DNA from: Peteryoungia aggregata LMG 23059
GTDB lineage: Bacteria; Pseudomonadota; Alphaproteobacteria; Rhizobiales; Rhizobiaceae
Length of the DNA: 64,000 bases
Reading direction: 5' to 3'
Assembly: GCF_030814435.1 (NCBI RefSeq)
Contig: NZ_JAUSUW010000011.1
Coordinates: 1 to 64,000, forward strand
The position numbers and the translations under genes are program-made. Within the stretch, counting starts at the first letter, position 1, and each line of letters opens with the position of its first letter. The notes under the pieces are model-generated. The model was not told where the DNA came from and searched no databases. It saw only the letters and a list, made by a program, of their open reading frames with translations. Shown here piece by piece: positions 20,506 through 29,203 of the stretch.

Positions 20506-21501
20506 TTAGCGAATGAATAAAATGCCACCCGGCAAGCGCTCGATGCGTGCCCCCGCTGCGGTTGCCACGCTGTCGATGGCTGCGTCCGCGTCGGCGATGC
20601 GGAAACTGCCGCTGACGGGCGTGTCGAGGGCTGCCCCCGGCAGCGTCACGATGGTGCGATCCGTGTGGCGACCGATCTCGTCCAGCGCCGTGCGAAGCGG
20701 CACGGCCGAAAGCTCGATCCACCCCTCGCGCCAGGCAAGCCGGCTGTCGCCATCGTCCTGCGCCAGAAATGCGATCCGTGCCCGATCGATGCTTGCTGTC
20801 TGGCCCGGCGTCATCGCGACCGGTGCCGAGGTCGTCCCGTCCTGCGTCAGCGTCACACGCCCGCTGTCCAGATGCACCACGTCCGCATCCGCGCCACGCG
20901 CCACGTCGAAGGCAGTCCCGGTCACGCGCACCGTGCCGAAGCCGCCGGTCACGGTGAAGGGCCGGGTCGCGTCATGTGCCACCTCGAAATAGGCCTCGCC
21001 CCCGAGAAGCTGCACGGCCCTTCGGCCATTGTCGAAGTCCAGGATCACCGCCGTCTGGCTGTTCATCTGCATCCGCGAGCCGTCGGGCAGGTCGATGGTG
21101 GTGATCTCGCCGGCGCCCGTGCGATGATCTGCTCGCAAGCGGAGCAGCCAGTCGCTGCCGAGCAGCGGCACGATGATGGCGGCAGCCAGCGAAGCGGCAA
21201 GCGCGAGCGGCACGAACCCGAAACGGCGGGTGGCAGCGGGCGTGCGGTGCGTGGACGCATTGGAAGGCTCCGATGCAGCCGCCGTCTGTGCGGTCGCAAC
21301 GGTGAGAGCGGGACAGTCGTAGAGTGCAAGAACCCGCGACAGCGCCGCGCCCCGGTCCGCCCCTTCGGCCAGCCACGCATTGAGCGCGGCCCGGTCCTCC
21401 TCCTTCGCCTGCAGCCTCAGCACCCATTCGAGCGCCTGGTCGGTCACGGGGTCGGGATGCCGGAAACGTGGCTCATTCTCGTCGTCAGTCAGTGCGCGCA
21501 T
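20506..21501 (-). CDS. FecR-family anti-sigma/sigma-regulator (module 1)
   Basis: A 331-residue FecR protein: cytosolic N-terminal DUF4880-like part (TDQALEWVLRLQAKEEDRAALNAWL), one membrane span (FGFVPLALAASLAAAIIVPLL, about residues 85-105) and the periplasmic FecR domain (ITTIDLPDGSRMQMNSQTAV onward) with an STN-like end. It passes the receptor signal to the ECF sigma factor encoded 93 bases upstream. The start at 21501 is the natural ATG. Confidence 0.92.
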   Translation of the reverse strand: MRALTDDENEPRFRHPDPVTDQALEWVLRLQAKEEDRAALNAWLAEGADRGAALSRVLALYDCPALTVATAQTAAASEPSNASTHRTPAATRRFGFVPLALAASLAAAIIVPLLGSDWLLRLRADHRTGAGEITTIDLPDGSRMQMNSQTAVILDFDNGRRAVQLLGGEAYFEVAHDATRPFTVTGGFGTVRVTGTAFDVARGADADVVHLDSGRVTLTQDGTTSAPVAMTPGQTASIDRARIAFLAQDDGDSRLAWREGWIELSAVPLRTALDEIGRHTDRTIVTLPGAALDTPVSGSFRIADADAAIDSVATAAGARIERLPGGILFIR

Positions 21502-21594
21502 GACGGCCTTCCGCTGAAATGGAGCATGATGATAGATGACGTTTCAAATCGGTTCTCCTCCCAAAAATTGCAGTTTTATTCCTCCACACGCAGC

Positions 21595-22116
21595 TCATCG
21601 GTCCATCTTCTCCCGGATTTCCAGGAGCACGGCCATGGCCATCTTCATGTCGTTGAACACGGTATTGGGCGAGACCCCGAGCCGTTTCGCGATCTCCGGA
21701 TAGGCAAGCCCCTCCAGCCGGCTGAGGCACCAGGCCGAGCGGGCCCGCGGCGGCAGCGTCAGCAGCGCCCGATTAAAGGCCTTGACCATGTCGCGCTGGA
21801 TCGCCTGGTCTTCGATGCTCGGTTGCGGATCGGCGACCACCACGGCATCGGCTGCCTCCAGATCGCGCTCTTCGTGCAGCGAGCGCACCTTGCGACGGCG
21901 CAGGTGGTCGAGTGCGAGATTGCGCGCCGTCTGCCAGAGAAAGGCTTCGAGATTGCCGGGCGTTGCCTGATCGAGCGCCCGCCGCGCCCGCAGATAGGCG
22001 TCATGCGTCAACTCCTCGGCCTCGGCCGCATCGCGCACGATGCGCAGGATCGCCCGATAGAGCGATTGCCGCATCCGCAGGAACACGTCGTCCAGTTTTT
22101 GTACGTCGATGTTCAT
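21595..22116 (-). CDS. FecI-type ECF sigma factor (module 1)
   Basis: A 173-residue ECF sigma factor with region 2 (YRAILRIVRDAAEAEELTHDAYLRA) and region 4 (LPPRARSAWCLSRLEGLAYPEIAKRLGVSPNTV). It should direct transcription of the receptor gene of its own module when the ferric ligand is bound. The start at 22116 (MNIDVQKLDD) is preferred to 22173, because the longer N-terminus has no sigma similarity. It is first in the fecI-fecR-receptor order. No confident Fur, RirA or Irr site was seen upstream. Confidence 0.9.
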   Translation of the reverse strand: MNIDVQKLDDVFLRMRQSLYRAILRIVRDAAEAEELTHDAYLRARRALDQATPGNLEAFLWQTARNLALDHLRRRKVRSLHEERDLEAADAVVVADPQPSIEDQAIQRDMVKAFNRALLTLPPRARSAWCLSRLEGLAYPEIAKRLGVSPNTVFNDMKMAMAVLLEIREKMDR

Positions 22117-22268
22117 CGGGTGGCGGACCTGCAGGCAAAAGGCGGCAGTCCGGTCTTGTTCAAATCCGGACAATGCGGGTCATGTATTAGCCTGCCTGCA
22201 GCATGATGCAAGGGGCAAGATCGGCGGATCTGCCCCTCTTTGGCAAGGGAATGTGCGATAATCCCTTG

Positions 22269-22877
22269 TCAGTCCCGGGAAATGGAACCCTGTCGCACCC
22301 AGGTGCGGCCATAGGGACCGCGATTGACCGAGGCTCCGCTGCAGGTTCCCTCGGAGCAATGAACTGCGGCGGCGCGGCCCGGGCGGATGACAGCTGCGCC
22401 GCAACCGCTATCGTTGCAGCCCCCGACGGCAACGCCGGGACGCGGTGGATAGGGGCGAGGTGCCGCATAGACATTCCACTGGCCGTACCAGGGACGGGAG
22501 ACATAGTAGGTGTTCCAGTAGGACTGGCTGAACGTCACGACCGTGATGCCCACCGTCGGGGCAATGGCCGGGGTCACGACGACAGGTGCGCCCTGGTAGA
22601 AGACCTGAATGTAGCCCGCCGAGACCCAGCCCCGCTCACGGCCCCAGGAAACGTCACACCAGGTGGTGTTTGCGGTGCAGCCATAGACGGTCAGCGATGC
22701 GTGCGGTGGCAGGCCGACGACAACCGGATATCCGGTGCTCGGCCCCGCCCGCATGTTGACGCTGGTCTTCGAAATGGCCGACATCGCTGCCGAAGCCTCG
22801 CCTGGCAGAATTGCCAGGACCATCGCTGCCAGCCCCGCCAGAAAGCCGAGGACCGGCTGTTTAAAGTGCTGCATCAT
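22269..22877 (-). CDS. Secreted SH3b-domain protein with GPYGR tail
   Basis: A 202-residue exported protein. A signal peptide (VLGFLAGLAAMVLAILPGEASA) is followed by a bacterial SH3 domain (SVNMRAGPSTGYPVVVGLP...GWVSAGYIQVFYQ), a proline/tyrosine-rich middle, and a C-terminal motif with paired cysteines (GGCNDSGCG, HCSEGTCSG) ending GPYGRTWVRQGSISRD. SH3b domains often bind cell-wall material. CAGGAGA precedes the ATG at 22877. It is 49 bases downstream of a second gene sharing the GPYGR motif, so the two are probably one operon. Confidence 0.8.
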   Translation of the reverse strand: MMQHFKQPVLGFLAGLAAMVLAILPGEASAAMSAISKTSVNMRAGPSTGYPVVVGLPPHASLTVYGCTANTTWCDVSWGRERGWVSAGYIQVFYQGAPVVVTPAIAPTVGITVVTFSQSYWNTYYVSRPWYGQWNVYAAPRPYPPRPGVAVGGCNDSGCGAAVIRPGRAAAVHCSEGTCSGASVNRGPYGRTWVRQGSISRD

Positions 22878-22926
22878 AAATCTCCTGATGAAATCCAAGG
22901 ATAAAATTCCAAACGCCTGCCGATGA

Positions 22927-23229
22927 TCAGCGCGTGGCCGTGACATCGCGCGTGATGAAGCCGCCATTCGGGCCGGTCGTTGTCGTCGAACCGGTGCAAA
23001 TCCCGTACGCGCATGACGCACTGCCCTGCCGTGTCACGCTTCGGCCATATGGCCCTGTCCGCGTGATCTGGCGCGAGCAGCTATGGCCGGCGCAGGTGCC
23101 GGTGGCATGGATCGAGGCCTGACCGCCTCTCCCATAAACTTGAGCATCACGCGTCCAGGCCCCGGCCTGCAGAGCCGTCAACGCGAACATCGGCACCGCC
23201 AGCGCCGCCAATCTGAGAATATTGACCAT
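22927..23229 (-). CDS. Small secreted cysteine-containing protein with GPYGR/GPNGG repeats
   Basis: A 100-residue protein with a signal peptide (MVNILRLAALAVPMFALTALQAGA). The mature part holds two related units: CAGHSCSRQITRTGPYGRSVTRQGS and CAYGICTGSTTTTGPNGGFITRD. Each has a cysteine pair followed by a GPxG turn and a [TI]-R strand. The end of the neighbouring SH3 protein has the same unit. GGAGATG precedes the ATG at 23229. It is divergent from the response regulator gene. Function unknown. Confidence 0.75.
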   Translation of the reverse strand: MVNILRLAALAVPMFALTALQAGAWTRDAQVYGRGGQASIHATGTCAGHSCSRQITRTGPYGRSVTRQGSASCAYGICTGSTTTTGPNGGFITRDVTATR

Positions 23230-23418
23230 CGAGCATCTCCGCATGGTTCCAGATGTGCGACCGGTTACCCGGATCGCTGCGGCAGATGTAAGCGCCTGAC
23301 GTGAACCGCGTTCGAACGGCATGTGTCGTTTTGTTTCAATTTGTAAACGGCATGCAAGCGATTGTAAAAATTGAGAAGATGCTTGCATTTGCCGATCGCG
23401 CCCACAAAAATAACAGGC
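23230..23418. promoter_or_regulatory. Divergent control region between secreted-protein pair and two-component system
   Basis: A 189-base gap separates the start of the small secreted protein gene (leftward) from the response regulator start (rightward). It is locally AT-rich (TTTCAATTTGTAAACGG and TTGTAAAAATTGAG), as expected of promoters. I see no clean repeated operator, so control of the secreted genes by the adjacent regulator is only a hypothesis. Confidence 0.4.
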
Positions 23419-24141
23419 ATGGACATGCCCCGGTCATCGATCCTGATTGTTGAAGACGATAGCGAGATCCGCACACTTCTGGCGGAGCTTCTCGGTGCCG
23501 AAGGCTTTGCCGTCGCCGAAGCGGGAAATGGCCGCCAGATGGATGACATGCTGGCCAGATCCCGCGCCGACCTCATCATTCTGGATGTCATGCTGCCCGG
23601 CGAAGACGGTTTTTCGATCTGCCGCAGATTGCGGGCGGGCGACACCGTTCCCATCCTGATGCTGACGGCGAAGGGCAATGAAATCGATCGCGTCGTCGGA
23701 CTTGAAATGGGGGCCGACGACTACCTCGTCAAACCGTTCAGCCCCCGCGAACTGATCGCGCGCGTGCGCGCGCTTCTGCGCCGCGCCAATATGCGAAGCC
23801 CTGCCATCATCGATCCGCCTCGACGACTGGCCTTCGGCAACTTCATCGCCGATCTCGATGCGCGCCAGCTGGTGGATGCGAACGGCGTCCAGCTGATCCT
23901 GACCAATGCGGAATTCGATCTTCTGGCCTGTTTTCTCAACCGTCCCCGGCGGGTTTTGACACGCGACCAGATCCTCGACTGGATTCACGGTCGCTCCGCC
24001 GATCCGTTTGATCGCACCGTTGACGTGCTGATCTCGCGGCTGCGACGCAAGTTCGAAACGGCCAGCCCTGGCTCCAACCTCATCAACACGGTGCGAAACG
24101 GGGGCTATCTGTTCACCGGCATCGTGCAGCAGTTGCCCTGA
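23419..24141 (+). CDS. OmpR-family response regulator
   Basis: A 240-residue two-component regulator. The receiver domain has the acidic pair in LIVEDDSEI, the phosphoacceptor Asp in LIILDVMLPGEDG and the Lys in YLVKPFSPREL. The C-terminal winged helix (LTNAEFDLLACFLNRPRRVLTRDQILDWIHG) binds DNA. ATG codons at 23419 and 23425 are both possible. Its stop overlaps the histidine kinase start by one base (TGATG), so the two are co-translated. The signal and targets are unknown; the nearest candidates are the divergent secreted-protein genes and the flanking iron genes. Confidence 0.92.
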   Translation: MDMPRSSILIVEDDSEIRTLLAELLGAEGFAVAEAGNGRQMDDMLARSRADLIILDVMLPGEDGFSICRRLRAGDTVPILMLTAKGNEIDRVVGLEMGADDYLVKPFSPRELIARVRALLRRANMRSPAIIDPPRRLAFGNFIADLDARQLVDANGVQLILTNAEFDLLACFLNRPRRVLTRDQILDWIHGRSADPFDRTVDVLISRLRRKFETASPGSNLINTVRNGGYLFTGIVQQLP

Positions 24142-25496
24142 TGGCCTCGGTTACGCCCGCCCGGCGCCTGATCGCAATCATCCTCGTTCTGCTGCTGATC
24201 CTGTGGCTGCTGATGGTCATGGGCGCCTATCTTGGTAAGAACTGGGAGGAGGAGAGCTTTCGCCCTTCGCCCGAACGCCTGGCCGCCATTGTCGAGGCGG
24301 TGGAACTTGCCCGTCCCGAGCAGCGCGCGACGCTATTGTCCGCCCTCAATGCACCAGTCCTGTCCCTTTCGGTCGTCTCGCCCACAGACCAGCCACAGGC
24401 AGGCGAGGCGTTGAGAGCTGTCGATGAGCAACTGATAGACCGATATCGGGATGCCCTTGGTGGAGGCCGGTCGCTCGTAGCCGCCATCTATAAAGTGCCG
24501 GCATCGAGCGGCGACATGCCGCGTATCGCCTGGCGCGACAAGACAATGCTGGAATTTCGGATCGGCATGCGAACGGGCGAAACACTTGTTGTCAGGAACA
24601 CGTCGCCGGTGCTCGTCACTGCATTTGGCCTGCCGATCGGCCTGACCGCCGGCCTGACGGGAACGCTTGCGGCACTCATGGCGCTGCTGGCGCTCTACCG
24701 CGAGATCAAGCCTCTGGGCGAATTGGCGCGTGCCGTCGACCGCATCGACCTGAATGGCGGAACGATTGCGCTTCCCGATACCCGACGGCAAAGCGCAGAG
24801 ATCAAGGCGCTGGTCGTCGCCTTCGATCAGTTGCAGCAAAGGCTGTCTCAGCTGTTGCGGTCCCGGATGACGATGATCGCCGGGATTTCGCATGATGTCC
24901 GCACCTTCGCCACGCGCTTGCGGCTTCGCGTCGATGCAATTGCGGATGAGGCAAAGCGGGAGAGAGCGGTCAGTGACATCTCCGACATGATCAGAATGCT
25001 CGATGATGCGCTGCTCGCAGCGCAGGTCGGAGCGGGAGATCTGCCGCAGGAGCTCGTCGATCTCTCCGTTCTCGCCCGTGAAGAAAGCAATGACCGACGG
25101 CTGATCGGCCTCTCCGTCAGCTTCACGGATCAAACCGGCGCGCGCCAGCCGCTGGTCCTGGCAGACCCGCTCTCGATGCGACGGGTGATCGGCAACCTGA
25201 TAGACAACGCGGTCAAATACGGACACAGGGCGCGCGTCTCGGTCGCCATCGACCAGACCTATGCGGTGCTTTGCGTCGAGGACGACGGGCCAGGGATCTC
25301 TCCGGAGCAGGCCACTCTGTTTACCGAGCCGTTCGTGCGCGGCGAAGGTTCACGCAGCCGCGATACGGGCGGAGCCGGGCTTGGCCTCGCCATCGCCAAG
25401 AGCCTCATTCAGGCGCATGGCGGAACCCTGCAGTTCGGGATGGCGCCGCAGGGTGGTGCCAGAATCACGGTGCAGATCCCGATCTACGAAATCTGA
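24141..25496 (+). CDS. Sensor histidine kinase
   Basis: A 451-residue membrane kinase. Span 1 is LIAIILVLLLILWLLMVMGAY (about 11-31), a periplasmic sensor region of about 120 residues follows, and span 2 is near FGLPIGLTAGLTGTLAALMA. A HAMP region leads to the H-box GISHDVRTFATRLRL, in which the usual proline after HD-R-T is replaced by Phe. The N-box (NLIDNAVKYG) and glycine boxes (DDGPGIS, GGAGLGLAIAKSL) are intact. It converges on the M16 protease gene with 25 bases between stops. Confidence 0.92.
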   Translation: MASVTPARRLIAIILVLLLILWLLMVMGAYLGKNWEEESFRPSPERLAAIVEAVELARPEQRATLLSALNAPVLSLSVVSPTDQPQAGEALRAVDEQLIDRYRDALGGGRSLVAAIYKVPASSGDMPRIAWRDKTMLEFRIGMRTGETLVVRNTSPVLVTAFGLPIGLTAGLTGTLAALMALLALYREIKPLGELARAVDRIDLNGGTIALPDTRRQSAEIKALVVAFDQLQQRLSQLLRSRMTMIAGISHDVRTFATRLRLRVDAIADEAKRERAVSDISDMIRMLDDALLAAQVGAGDLPQELVDLSVLAREESNDRRLIGLSVSFTDQTGARQPLVLADPLSMRRVIGNLIDNAVKYGHRARVSVAIDQTYAVLCVEDDGPGISPEQATLFTEPFVRGEGSRSRDTGGAGLGLAIAKSLIQAHGGTLQFGMAPQGGARITVQIPIYEI

Positions 25497-25521
25497 CCGC
25501 CGGCCCGTCCCGCCGAAGGGC

Positions 25522-28284
25522 CTATTGCACGTCGACTGCGGTGGCGAGCGGCATCTTCGTCAGGATGGCCAGATTGTCTGTCTGGAAGATGTGGCGCGCA
25601 TGCGCCTCCAGCCGTTGCGTCGTGATCCTGTCGCCCAGGCCCAGCATGCGCCGGAGATAGCCGGCGTCGCCATAGCGGCGGTAGCTGAGTGCCAGCCGGC
25701 GCAGCCAAGTGTTGGGATCGGTAAGCCGGCTGCCTTCGGCAAAGGCGATGTCGGCCCGGATCTTTGCGACATCCGCCTGCCGGGCGATCTCGGGCATGCG
25801 GTCGAGCACGGCAAGTGCCGCCTGTGTCAGCTCCTCCGTCCGGTCCGGCGCGCAGTAGAAGGCGAGCGTGCCGAGAACGCGATCCTGCTCGGGGTCCACC
25901 TCCAGCTCGAATTCGAGGCTGTAGATGCCGCCGAGTTCGTTGCGCAGTGTCTTCTTCAGGCTCTGTTGCGCGATTGGCGTCAGCGTCGAGATGACGAAGC
26001 TCGCCTCCGGCGTCCAGTCGAGCCCGGCATGCAGGGAGATCTCCACTCGCGCCCGGTCATCGGAGAACACCTCGACCCTGGCTTCATGCCGCCCGGGCCG
26101 CTGCAGTGCCACATCCGCCGTCAGAGATGCCGACCGCGGCACGGCGCCGATCACCGCAGCAAAGCTGTCGCGGATGTCAGGTCCGGGCTGGGGGCCGACC
26201 GCATACCAGGTGACCGGCTGCTCGAAATGGGTACGCGCGATCCGGCTCAGTTCGTCCGGCGTCAACCGTGTCAGCGCCTGCAGGTCGTCGGCGACCTCGG
26301 GCGTGCCATAGAGCAATTCCGAACGCCGTGCGGCCACCGGATCCGGACGCTCGCCGGCCATCTGCGCCCGCAGGGCATCGACCGCCTCTGTCCGCACGCC
26401 GCCGAAGGCGATCATGGCAGCATAGGTTTCGAGCTGCCCCGGGAGTGCGGCGGGATCGGCGGCGATGCCGGCGTCGAGATGCTCTGCTTTGAGTGCGATG
26501 CTCCAGTGCGGCGACTGCTCCGCCGCCCAGAGATCGTTTTCCGTCTGGCTCCAGAAGGCAAAGCCGCTCTGGGTGAAGAGTTGCAGCGCCGCCTGCGAGG
26601 CAGGACTGCCGAAACGTGTGTTTTGGAAACCGGGATGCGACTGCCCGGAGAGGTAGACCTTTCCGTCAGGCGTGTCGCGCACCAGCCACACGACCGTGTC
26701 GCCGTTCGACAATCGCCACTCGATGACATCGGGATCGGTGGCGCGGCTTTCGGCTGTGATGCGCCCTGACCTGTCGACCTTGCGGTCGCCGGGCCAGGCG
26801 GGCGCCTTTGCCTCGATCTCCGGTTCGGGCTTCGACAGCTTTCGCGGCGGAAGCTCCGCCATGGCTGCCCAGCGCGCCCGTTCCGCCTCCACCGAGGCCA
26901 CGCTCGGCAGCATCACCGCAACGCCGCCCGGCGCCTGGTAGAACAGCACCCGGTCTTTGGCATCCAGCATCTCCCGCAGACGGGCATTCAGCCCCTCGAA
27001 GGTGATACGGTCAAGGAGAGCGATGGTGCGCGCCGTGCGGGTTGCGGGATCATCGACAACCGAGCCGGTGAGAACTGCCGAGGCGATGCGGTCCTCCCAT
27101 TCGGCATAGGTGCGGCTCTCGGCCGCTTCCCGGTTGTTGTCGTTGACCGTCCGGGCGCGTTTCATCAGCGCCTCGAAGCCATCGCGCGACAGCCCCTCGC
27201 GTTTGAGACGCTCGACGGTTTCCAGAAGCACGGAGGTCGCGGCGGCATGGTTCCCCGTGCGCGCGTTGAAGGCAAGAATCAGCCGTTCCTCGGTCGTTTC
27301 CTGTGCGGCAAAGCCAAGGTTTTCGGTGACGGCTGCGTGATACGGCGCTTGCTCCTGCACCGCGTCGAGGATCAGCCTCGTCAGAAAATACTGCTGCAGA
27401 TAGGCCAGCTGACCGGTCTGCGTCAGCCGGTTCGGCATCGGCAACCGGAATGCATAGGTGGCCTGCGAGCTTGATCCCTGCTCATCCTGCACCCGGTGGA
27501 TGCTGAGATCCTGCTTCAGCGGCAGGATACGGTAGTCTCGCTCCGGTGCGGCAAGCCTGGGTGACGAGGCGAAAGCCTGTTCCAGAGCCTGCCGTGCGGT
27601 CTCCTTGTCGACGCGGCCCGAGACGATCAGCGTCATGTTCGAGGCGCGATAGAAGCTCTGGTAGAAGCTGCGGATCTCCTCGATCGAGGTGCGCGATATG
27701 CCGGCATGGGTGCCGATTGTCGGGCGATCGACATAGCGCGATCCGGTGCGCAGGGCGGCCTTCTTCAGCCGGCTGACCCTATCGGCAACGCTGACCGTCT
27801 GGCGCAGTTCTTCCAGGATGACGAAGCGTTCCTTCTCCCAGTCCTCTGCCTCAAGCGCCGGCTTCATCACCAGATCGGCCATGAACTGCAGTGAACCCGC
27901 AAGATCGAGGGCGTCGTCCGGGCGCGTGCGCAGCATGAACTGCGTCTCCGCCTCCCGCGTCACTGCATTGATCTGAACCCCGGTCCGCCAGCCCAGCGCC
28001 TCGATCTCCTCATGCATGGAGCGTCCGCGTGCTGCATTCGTCTGGAACACCATATGTTCGAGGATATGTGCAATGCCGCTCGGCACCGGCTCGTCGACCG
28101 AGCCGGCATGCACGATCAGGCGGATGTTGAAGGGATCGGTGTCCTTGCCGCTGTCATAGAGGAAATAGCGCAGCCCATTGTCCAGCTGGCCTGTAGCGAT
28201 GCGCGGATCCCAGCCGGGTTGGGCCGCTGCCGATGGCGACGATAGGCAGAGCAGCGTTAAAACGGCGATCAGCAAGAGGCGCAT
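25522..28284 (-). CDS. Periplasmic M16 zinc metallopeptidase, PqqL-like
   Basis: A 920-residue insulinase-family protease with a signal peptide (MRLLLIAVLTLLCLSSPSAAA). The zinc motif HILEH (His73, Glu76, His77) fits HxxEH, and the third ligand is expected near EKERFVILEE around residue 152. Four-domain length and the opening TGQLDNGLRYFLY match PqqL of E. coli (about 930 residues) and FusC. Those proteins are periplasmic, linked to TonB receptors and iron limitation; FusC cleaves imported ferredoxin. The gene is last in the run of siderophore genes on this strand, 155 bases after the ABC ATPase. An ATG at 28296 is an alternative start. Confidence 0.88.
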   Translation of the reverse strand: MRLLLIAVLTLLCLSSPSAAAQPGWDPRIATGQLDNGLRYFLYDSGKDTDPFNIRLIVHAGSVDEPVPSGIAHILEHMVFQTNAARGRSMHEEIEALGWRTGVQINAVTREAETQFMLRTRPDDALDLAGSLQFMADLVMKPALEAEDWEKERFVILEELRQTVSVADRVSRLKKAALRTGSRYVDRPTIGTHAGISRTSIEEIRSFYQSFYRASNMTLIVSGRVDKETARQALEQAFASSPRLAAPERDYRILPLKQDLSIHRVQDEQGSSSQATYAFRLPMPNRLTQTGQLAYLQQYFLTRLILDAVQEQAPYHAAVTENLGFAAQETTEERLILAFNARTGNHAAATSVLLETVERLKREGLSRDGFEALMKRARTVNDNNREAAESRTYAEWEDRIASAVLTGSVVDDPATRTARTIALLDRITFEGLNARLREMLDAKDRVLFYQAPGGVAVMLPSVASVEAERARWAAMAELPPRKLSKPEPEIEAKAPAWPGDRKVDRSGRITAESRATDPDVIEWRLSNGDTVVWLVRDTPDGKVYLSGQSHPGFQNTRFGSPASQAALQLFTQSGFAFWSQTENDLWAAEQSPHWSIALKAEHLDAGIAADPAALPGQLETYAAMIAFGGVRTEAVDALRAQMAGERPDPVAARRSELLYGTPEVADDLQALTRLTPDELSRIARTHFEQPVTWYAVGPQPGPDIRDSFAAVIGAVPRSASLTADVALQRPGRHEARVEVFSDDRARVEISLHAGLDWTPEASFVISTLTPIAQQSLKKTLRNELGGIYSLEFELEVDPEQDRVLGTLAFYCAPDRTEELTQAALAVLDRMPEIARQADVAKIRADIAFAEGSRLTDPNTWLRRLALSYRRYGDAGYLRRMLGLGDRITTQRLEAHARHIFQTDNLAILTKMPLATAVDVQ

Positions 28285-28438
28285 GTGAAATTCCATGGGG
28301 CGGGCGTCGCAGCCACGAACAGCGGGCGCGGCTGGCGACACTCATTGATCAAAAGATGAACGCCAGTATCAACTATAGCGGAAGTTCACAAGCAGCGGGG
28401 ACCACCATCCCCATGCCATGACTGCCGGGGCCAGCAAT

Positions 28439-29203
28439 TCACCGCTGCGCATATTGCAGCGCCAGCCGCATGCCGCCGGTCTCCATCACCGGTACGGCAA
28501 AGCCGTAGATGGCTTCCAGCACTTCCGAGCGCATGATCGCGTCAGGCGTCCCATCGGCTGCGATCCGGCCGTTTTTCATCGCGATGATCCGGTCGGCGCT
28601 GGCAGACGCATGGTTGATGTCGTGCAGCACGATGACGATGGTGCGGCCGGTCTCGTCGGTGAGCCGGCGCAGCTCCAGCATCAGCTGGCGGGCGTGATAC
28701 ATGTCGAGATTGTTCAAGGGCTCGTCGAGCAGGATATAGTCCGTCCCTTGCGCATAGGTCATCGCCACCATCACCCGCTGCCGCTGACCGCCGGAGAGCC
28801 GGTCGAGCGAGCGGTTGGCAAGGCCTTCGAGCTCGAAACGGGCAAGCGCCTCCTCGACCATCGCCTTGTCCTCCGCCGTCATCCGCCCGCCGCTATGCGG
28901 AAAACGGCCGAAACCGACCATTTCGCGCACGCTGACGCGGGGCGGCGGGCCAGAATCCTGCCTCAGAATCGCGAGCTTCTTGGCGAGCACCTTGCCGGGT
29001 GTCGAGCCGACCGGAAGCCCGTCGATGGTGACGGATCCCTGCTGCAGCGGCAACAGCCGGGCGGCAAGCGAGAGCAGGGTGGATTTGCCCGCCCCGTTCG
29101 GGCCGACCAGGGCGGTGAGGCCACCCTTGGGCAGAACGAGGTCGATGCCGTCGAGCACGCGCTGGCCCTCGCGAGTGAGGCTGACGGATTGGATTTCGAT
29201 CAT
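28439..29203 (-). CDS. Ferric-siderophore ABC transporter ATP-binding protein (FatE/YclP-like)
   Basis: A 254-residue ATPase that energises ferric-siderophore import. Walker A GPNGAGKSTLLSL, signature LSGGQRQRVMVAM, Walker B YILLDEPLNNLD and H-loop VLHDINHA are complete. MIEIQSVSLTREGQRVLDGI is typical of the FecE/FatE/YclP group. It overlaps the upstream permease gene by four bases, so all four importer genes are coupled. Downstream bases 28297-28438 hold no gene. Confidence 0.92.
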   Translation of the reverse strand: MIEIQSVSLTREGQRVLDGIDLVLPKGGLTALVGPNGAGKSTLLSLAARLLPLQQGSVTIDGLPVGSTPGKVLAKKLAILRQDSGPPPRVSVREMVGFGRFPHSGGRMTAEDKAMVEEALARFELEGLANRSLDRLSGGQRQRVMVAMTYAQGTDYILLDEPLNNLDMYHARQLMLELRRLTDETGRTIVIVLHDINHASASADRIIAMKNGRIAADGTPDAIMRSEVLEAIYGFAVPVMETGGMRLALQYAQR

